DNA of 64,000 bases from Phlebiopsis flavidoalba (lineage: Eukaryota > Basidiomycota > Agaricomycetes > Polyporales > Phanerochaetaceae). Location: positions 1 to 64,000 of the forward strand of contig JAOCPU010000043.1 in the NCBI GenBank assembly GCA_035772785.1, read 5' to 3'. The notes under the pieces are model-generated. The model was not told the origin of the DNA and did not search any database. It saw only the letters and a program-made list of their open reading frames with translations. Position 1 is the stretch's first letter. Each line of letters opens with the position of its first letter. Shown piece after piece: positions 57,529-64,000 of the stretch. The position numbers and the translations under genes are program-made.

Positions 57529-59073
57529 ATGGCAGCGTCTCCTTACACCTCCATTCTTGACAGCCAGCTGAGCGCGCCAGTCGAAAACCCACAGCTGAAC
57601 CTCATCAGACTTCTCAAAGCGTCTTACCCTTCGTCCCATCACCTCTCCATCCTCTCCGGGTGTAACGCTGACGGCCCCTTCCCGCTGTCTGGTTATCTCG
57701 CCACGCAAGGCAAATTACTCCGCGCGTCCTCGAACGCGGAGATCTCCCCATAGCCTCACGCGATACGACACCGATGCACGCAAGTTGTACACCGAGGCCA
57801 TCGCAGGCGTTTCTGGGTTTGTCTATGGCGGCGTCGAGTTTCTCGCGTTCAAGGCGACCTGGACCGCGAATTTCCAGAACTACACGTTCTATGATCTTGT
57901 CTTCGAGGCGGCAGACGACCGAGCGTGGTAAGAAGCTCGTCGATGCGGTGTTCAAATGGTCGCACGAACTTAAGGAGGAGATATGGGTGTTCGAGAGTGG
58001 GGGATGGAGAAGAGCAGACGTTTGTACGCGTCTGTGCAGGCGTCGAACTGGGATGACGTCGTACTAGACGAAACATTCAGTAAGAGGGTCTGAGACGGGA
58101 TACGAGAACATTCTTCTCCAGTCGGGCTGCGTACGACTCCTTGAGGATCACGTGGAAGCGAGGCATCTTGTTACTTGGACCACCGGGAAGGAAACGGGAA
58201 AACGGAATCTATCAAGGCGGTCTCTTGCTTCATGAGACAAAGGGGGTCGCACCACTTATCACGTGAAATCGTTCACGACGCGGAACGTACGTACAAGACT
58301 AGCGATGACCCGTGGCTATGACATCCACTCCCCATCCTAGATGTTGATAGACTATTGCTAGGGTCCCGAGCAAGGATACGCGCCATTTTCGAGCATGCAC
58401 ACGATCACATCGCCTTGTATCCTCATCCTGGAGGACTTGGACTCTATGCTTGTCGCCCCGAGGCAAAGTCCTTCTTCCTGAACGAGATAGACGGCCTTGT
58501 GAGTATGAAATGGAGACGACAGATGTACAATCAAAAAACTAACCTCTTTGCAGGCAGACAATGCCAATGGCATTTTGGAACAATTGCAACACACTCAACA
58601 AACCATCCAGAGCTTACGGATTGACGACGCGATCCTGCAACGCGCCCTCGCGCTTTCGACGTCAAATATGACTATACGCTGCCGTGGACGTGGCTCTGCG
58701 TACCGAATTTTTTGCGTTTCAAAATGGCGCGAGAAGGTGAATGCTGCTGTGGAGAACAACCGGGCCCCGAGGTTCGCGATTCGCAAACTTAGAAGCAAAC
58801 CGCCGCCGATGAAATCGACACAAAAGAGCGACATGGTGGTCGTTCACCGCATTTCTTGAAAGAGCTTGTGCGTATTTTTGATTCTCGTATTTGTACTTGA
58901 CAACTCATCTTCTTGCTCCCAGAGTCGTGTCGTTCCTATTGCGTATGGCACATGACGCCTCTCTCGGCTCCATACTTCGCCGTCCCCCATCCGAGTCTCT
59001 GGAGAGCTTGCTCATGAAACAGGTCGAGCAGCTGACGGGGCAAATTTTGAAAACAAAGAGAGAAACCTGCTGA
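57529..59073 (+). CDS. BCS1-like AAA ATPase
   Basis: AAA+ ATPase of the BCS1-like group, many paralogues of which occur in mushrooms; true Bcs1 translocates the Rieske protein across the inner mitochondrial membrane. From the ATG at 57529: MAASPYTSILDSQLSAP; then RYDTDARKLYTEA, FVYGGVEFLAFKATWTANFQ, LVDAVFKWSHELKEEIWVFE and NWDDVVLDE. Walker A is PPG..NGKTESIKAV near 58.18 kb, with two extra bases in GGGAAGGAAACGGG. ILILEDLDSML near 58.42 kb is Walker B. Then FFLNEIDGL, an intron, ADNANGIL, a TTNHPE-type sensor 1 and LTDDAILQR with an RFDVKYDYTLP-like sequence. A last intron (58868-58922) precedes VVSFLLRMAHDASLGSIL and LLMKQVEQLTGQILKTKRE, stop 59073. The N-terminus lacks an evident membrane span, so it may be a cytosolic or otherwise targeted paralogue. 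Confidence 0.9.
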
Positions 59074-60545
59074 GGTGCCTCCGTTTGGGCAGCGCGGACC
59101 CGCGCTCGCTGCATGAAACCCCTTCGCGGGGCTGCTCCCTGTACCGGGCTGTGGGACTGGTTCCAGCTCTATCGCGCATTCAGGGATCAATTTCTGATTT
59201 TAATCCAGTAAATTTACCTGTATCAATAGACAATATTCAACGCGACAGAGGTGGTTATGATGAATAGGTTCTGAAGGATATCTGTTCGAAGGCACCAGCA
59301 CACGAAGTCTAGCGACGAAAGCTGTCATGAAGAAACTCACCGTACGTACGCTTTGTAAGGCTACTTTTGAGCTCTGTGCAGTGTGCGAAGGACGGTTGCT
59401 GGCTCTGATCAACGTTGTGGTCGGGCCAGGCCCTGTCGAGATCATGGACGCCAGTCCTAAAGGGTGGCCGAGCCAAGACCGAGCCTCGCTTCGAGCTCTT
59501 TGGCGCGCGCCTACGCCTCTTGCACCATACCACCTCGTTCGTGGACGACCCAAGTCGTATCCAGCTATAGGCTTCATGCCAATGAACACTACGATTGCCC
59601 TTAGGCAAGGACTTTTGCCTCATTGATTTCCTCAAATATCGCCTCTATCCGCGGTCTCGGGCATGACAGCCGCTCACGACGCCTTGAGCTTACTTCGTCG
59701 AAAATTGCACACCCTGTCTCCTGTCCCGTAACACTATCAAAAGGGTTTTTGAAAACGGAGTGCGATGCGTTACATTATGAAAGCGGTAATGGGGTAAGAC
59801 TTCAGCGAGGTGCGTGCGATATTGGAAGTCGGCACGCTAGAATGTATCTTGCCGTCGCGCGTGTCCTTGAGCGGCTAGGGGGAGGGTATCAGACTGGGAG
59901 AAGTGGGAGAGATGTGTTCCTACAAACCGAAGCAAGAGAAACAAGGCCTTTGACAAACCGGACCACGTCCTGTGATCTCTGTCTCAGCTCTGAAGAATGA
60001 GTGGAAGGCTGATGCGCCTGTGCGGAAATTATGTTCACTCGAGGCCACATGCACAATTTGAGCCTTGGGTGGCTTTGCGCTCTATCAGACGACAGGTGTG
60101 AGGGCTGATTTATACTTAGCAGATTCTGACAGAAGTGCCGTCGGCTTTGCAGGAAGTGCATCCTTCGAAGTATTTGCTGAATTGCGGGCCCGACGCATAT
60201 CTCTACCAAGTCAAAGCAGGTCAAAGCACGTTTGACTATAGATTCATACCGTTGGCCCGGACTTCGCAGCGTGGAAGCTCGAACATTGGGCAGATTTTAT
60301 CTAGTTTCTCATTTACATCATGTGCACAACGACACTCGTGGGTAGATATGACTGAAGATGGCTCGGTCTCCGCGTCGCAACGCCCTGGCCTGCATCATGG
60401 GCCAATAAACGTGTCGGTACCAGGTGAGATTTGCATATGATATTAGCTTCGATTCGCTTATCCTTGCCAGGTCATATAAAAGCACAGCGGCGTGTATGGC
60501 ATCGGCGAGCTTCAGGTCGCACGAAGGGCTGAACCGGCGGACAAG
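59074..60545. other. Coding-like fragments, no confident gene
   Basis: Plus-strand pieces at 59.33-59.63 kb (LLALINVVVGPGPVEIMDAS) and 59.81-59.95 kb (MYLAVARVLERLGGGYQ preceded by CDIGS) look like exons. The second resembles the helix after the haem-binding Cys of cytochromes P450, but no other P450 motif was found. The TATA box of the next gene is at 60475. Confidence 0.25.
60475..60482 (+). promoter_or_regulatory. TATA box of the sphingomyelinase-like gene
   Basis: TATAAAAG lies 64 bases before the ATG at 60546, ideal spacing for a core promoter with a short leader. Confidence 0.65.
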
Positions 60546-63360
60546 ATGCACCTTGCCAAGGCATTGAGAAACCCTCGCGTTACTCGCCTTAGCCCACTCC
60601 GCTTCTGCTGACCTCCTCGGCGACATCGAGAGCGCACTCACGAAGGCTGTCGATTGTGGTTCATGTCATGCGCTGCTCGTCCCCCTACAAACACTAGCAC
60701 ACCTTGGCAACGGACGCGTTCGTCAACACCATTGTCACAGTCTGCGAGACCTTAAAGGTGACAAGCTCATTTAAATGCCATATCGAATCTATACTTACCG
60801 AAACCCTCCTTGTTTCTTGTCGCTCATGGGCAGCTTGAAGACAAAGACGTGTGCCAAGTGCGCAATCGGCGAACAAGGTCCCATACTCGCGCACGCCCTG
60901 CGCAAGATCTCTGCGACAGGCCAGACAGCGACCAAGTTCTGCGATGCCGTGTTCGGTCTGTGTCAGCCTCCGGCAGTGAACGCATACAGTGTACCGTTCC
61001 CCAAGGCTGCGCCTGCGACTCCCAAAAACGTTCAAGTCTACCGGGTAAGACACCCTTCCAGGTCGTACACATCAGTGACGTGCATATCGACCGCATGTAT
61101 ACCGTACGTGTACGAAAACTATTGTGCGCCGAGCGAACTGCTAAAGATGGTCACGGCACATAGCCGGGTGCGGAAGCAGACTGCACGAAGCCAATCTGCT
61201 GCAGAGCCTTTGCGGACCAAACAGGCACGCCGACGAGCCCGGCTGGACCCAACGGCAACGCCAAGTGCGACGCACCGGTCACGCTTGCAGACTCAATGCT
61301 CGAGGCGGCACAGCAGTTTGCACCGAATGCGAAATTTACGTTGTTCACAGGTGACGTCGTAGAAGGTGAGAACTGCACTCTTCTGGTGAGGATTGACAGT
61401 GCTCATGTGGACGCGATATAGGTGCAATATGGCTTGTCAATGAAACGTGGGTCACTTGTGGCCTCAAAAAACTGCCTCATTGACGTTTCTATCCAGGGAG
61501 GTCACGGGAGATTTGGAAGCATTCAACGCCCAGATGGCCTCCAAACTTCAGGCCCCAGTGTTCCCAGTCGTTGGTCAGTTGCTAGACCGTAGACCGCTCA
61601 ATCGTACTAGGTTCCTAAATTGCTTGTATGCTAGGTAACCCACGACGCAGCCCAGTCAACCTTGTTTATCCGCGGATGCCCGACAGCACTACAGACACAA
61701 CCATCGATTCTCAGTGGGGGGTCTTCGACACGCAGAGTGCTGGGTGGGAGGTTGCGTATATTTTCAACCAGCTTGCCGTGGCAACTGTCGGTTGATGATC
61801 TTTCGAGTGTAGCAGCAAACCCCTAACAAAAACTCTAGCAATGGCATGCAGGCAGTGCAAGCGGCCTCCCAAGTCGACCATATTTCCGGCAGCTACTCTG
61901 CTGTCGTGTCAGGCACGAACTTGCGCCGTGAGGAGGATACGTCAGCTAAGGCGGCTGAAGGAATTTAAACTTTGGGATAGAATCATTTCGTTTGAACACG
62001 CAATATAGGGGTATAAGCAAAAAGTCAGTACACAGGCCTAATTCCCCTTCCAAGTACTCATAATTCGGATAGCTTCTGGCTCTACGACAGCGATACTCAA
62101 CAGTGCGCCGCTCGCTCATCGCAGTGGAAACTATGGGCTGACACGGCTCCGCTTAGACCCGATCCCAACGGTATGCTCGCATTCATGGTACAAGAACTCA
62201 AGCGGCCGAAGATGCGGGCCAACGTGCTTTCATCATCGGCCACATGCCACTGGGCAAAGAAGACGCGTCCTTGAATGATCAGGTACGCTACGTTCTCACC
62301 GTGCTTCTGTTGTGCCAGGAAACTCATAAACCTAGTCAAATTACTACGACCAAGTTGTGCAGCGCTACAAGAACACGATTTGCAGCGCAGTTCTTCGGTC
62401 ACAGTCACAAGGTACGCGCATCTTGCGTGTAGAGTCAGAATGAAGGGCGATCTGACATTCTCTCAAGGATCAATTTGAGATTGCGTATCTGACTACACCG
62501 TCAAACTGCCGATACGGCAACCAGTATTGCCCTCGTGCCCCCCTGCAGTTAACTCCAACTAGTATGGTGGACGTCTCCTACTATACGGTTTACGGCCATT
62601 GACCACTTCGGAATAGGCGGAAAACCCAGCCTTCAAGATCTACGACATCCCGATCCTGATACCTTTGGAGGTCATGGATGCTCGCGTATACATCAGTACG
62701 CCCCTTTCGGCCCTCTGGCGAGTGACTTGACCTCCCTTCCGCATACAGCGAACATCCTTGACTGCTCCAGGACTTCCAATCTTCCACGCCCAAGTGGAAG
62801 CTTCTGTACAGCGCACGCAGCACCTACGGTCCACTTGTCACACCGCCACTTCCCACGTACCGCATCACTTAGCCCCGCATTTTGGCACAACCTCACTGCA
62901 GTATTTGCTTCGAACGCGGACGCATTTTCCCTCTTAACACGTTCCTCACACGCGGCGTGCAAACGTGGGTGCCTGCGACGGACGCCTGCCGTGCCGCGGC
63001 CGTGTGCGACATGCGTGCGCTGCGCGCGGAGAATAACTGTGTGCGTGCGTTTCTCTGCCGCCCGCATGGTGCAGGTGCTCATGGGTATGCTTAGGATATC
63101 AGAAGCCAGGCTTCTCGTTTAGCGTGACACGAGCGAGCATCACTCTGGGGTCGAATCGGACGCGTGCGAGGGCACGGGTATCGCGCATATACTGAAGAAT
63201 CTTGTGAACATGGTGCGTGGTCCCCAGCGTGGCTATATGCGAGACTGACCGTGGTAAACAGGACGGCCTCGATGAACACTTTCAGAGATTGAGGAGGGCT
63301 GAGCGTCTTCACCAGGAGTCTTCTGGAGTGAGTGGGGTCGGTAGCACCGAGTATGTTTAA
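60546..63360 (+). CDS. Secreted acid sphingomyelinase-like phosphodiesterase
   Basis: Calcineurin-like metallophosphoesterase of the acid sphingomyelinase family, expected to cleave sphingomyelin or related phosphodiesters outside the cell or in the vacuole. The ATG at 60546 (MHLAKALR) leads, after one shift, into LALLALAHSASADLL, a secretion signal. A saposin-B domain follows: CGSCHALLVPLQTLAHLGN, FVNTIVTVCETLK, an intron (60755-60831), then GPILAHALRKISATGQTATK, FCDAVFGLCQPP. Metal-site motifs: PFQVVHISDVHIDRMYT (near 61.07 kb), TLFTGDVVEG (61.35 kb), a GNH-like block at about 61.64 kb (GNPRRSPVNL as written, shifted), IIGHMPLGKEDASLNDQ (62.25 kb) and QFFGHSHK (62.39 kb). Then FKIYDIDPDTF, SPAFWHNLTAVFASNADAFS, DACEGTGIAHILKNLVNM, an intron (about 63213-63261) and DGLDEHFQRLRRAERLHQES to 63360. 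About ten introns; key residues all present. Confidence 0.93.
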
Positions 63361-63828
63361 GAGCGGTTGATATTACAGTGGCCCCGGCCCATTTGAATAC
63401 AACAATTTTGGTCGTCTCATGAACATCTCGTCAATCACAGTCACACGCAGTCGGGATGATTGTTTGCGTTTATGGCGCATCAATTGATGCGCCCTGATTG
63501 CGAATCTCTATGGCGCCTAATCAAACGGCACTCCTTGGGTCACGACACGACGATGTTCGAGCGTGCTGCAATTCTCCACGGACCCACATGAAAACCAATC
63601 AAAGTGAGCATAACTCATGTATCATAAACATACTGCAATACCTCATAATACTGCACACAGGGCGGTACGCGTCAAGCGTATTAAGCGTCCTGTAAAAATA
63701 CCCTAGCTTTCGAAAGTGTTACTCTTCGAAGAATACTTTTTTCTCTACCGTCTCAACCCATTCACGTCCCCTTCAAGCCTAGATAGCCGTAATGCACAAT
63801 ATCCGCGCTCCCTTTTTCGATCTTCTAA
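63361..63828. other. Intergenic region
   Basis: No gene. Contains a CATCAATTGATG palindrome at 63478-63489 and the promoter of the gene starting near 63.83 kb. Confidence 0.5.
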
Positions 63829-64000
63829 ATGGCCCTGACGTCGTTTTCATCAACCTCCATGTCCTCGTCAGAGAAGACAGCCCCTTGCACGCGCCCTACC
63901 ACCTCGAAAGTCTCCCGCTTACGATGTCCTCGGCGATGACCTTTTGGATGATATCGACACTGCTATACTATCTCCTGAGCCTTGGCCCGTATTGTCTCTT
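63829..64000 (+). CDS. Start of an unidentified gene, cut by window end
   Basis: The ATG at 63829 gives MALTSFSSTSMSSSEKTAP, a Ser/Thr-rich leader. After one shift the frame runs SPAYDVLGDDLLDDIDTAIL and SPEPWPVL to the edge of the window. The acidic, regular pattern looks like real protein. The family cannot be told from 60 residues. An upstream ATG at 63792 is in another frame. Confidence 0.4.

Noticed and set aside
1..64000. CRISPR arrays, phage or bacterial operon
   Set aside because: No spaced direct repeats of CRISPR type; introns and gene families are fungal.

Overview
The window reads as nuclear DNA of a basidiomycete fungus, most likely an Agaricomycete. Genes are split by many short introns of about 50 to 60 bases with GT-AG borders and CTNAC/CTAAT-like branch sites. 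The gene set includes a secreted DyP-type peroxidase and the F-box, BTB, BCS1-like, Hsp70-like and APH-like families that are expanded in mushroom-forming fungi. No rRNA, tRNA, CRISPR or clearly classifiable transposon was found.

Almost every recognisable gene, including conserved housekeeping genes (SUMO, cyclophilin H, MTO1), changes reading frame inside its exons while its splice sites stay in place. This points to uncorrected single-base indels in the sequence rather than true pseudogenes. Gene limits below are therefore first to last codon of a multi-exon, frame-shifted model, introns included.

Layout. 0.6-1.9 kb: F-box/LRR-like gene (-). 1.9-11.2 kb: gene-poor, unexplained. 11.2-12.2 kb: cyclophilin H (-). 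12.2-20.3 kb: gene-poor. 20.4-21.6 kb: two-copy 588-bp tandem repeat. 22.6-31.5 kb: conserved core with a DUF2470-like membrane protein (+), mitochondrial MTO1/GidA (-), a large BAR-like/Ser-rich protein (+, sharing a 0.2-kb divergent promoter with MTO1) and SUMO (+). 32.0-34.0 kb: secreted DyP peroxidase (-). 34-38.5 kb: no recognised gene. 38.6-41.5 kb: multi-pass membrane protein with a long Ser/Pro-rich tail (+). 43.5-44.5 kb: second F-box gene (+). 45.5 kb: two adjacent strong hairpins. 46.3-47.6 kb: lineage-specific coiled-coil protein (-). 48.3-50.8 kb: HSPA12-like Hsp70 ATPase (+). 52.0-52.4 kb: BTB/POZ protein (-). 54.3-55.5 kb: GT8 glycosyltransferase (+). 56.1-57.2 kb: APH-like kinase (+). 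57.5-59.1 kb: BCS1-like AAA ATPase (+). 60.5-63.4 kb: secreted acid sphingomyelinase-like phosphodiesterase (+). From 63.8 kb: start of another gene, cut by the window end.

Functionally the left and central part mixes core cell biology (splicing-type cyclophilin, mitochondrial tRNA modification, SUMO, a membrane-binding protein) with secreted wood- or litter-decay chemistry (DyP). The right part (43-59 kb) is a run of rapidly evolving adaptor, chaperone and ATPase families that usually make up the lineage-specific part of mushroom genomes. There is no clear sign of an operon-like pathway or a metabolic gene cluster.
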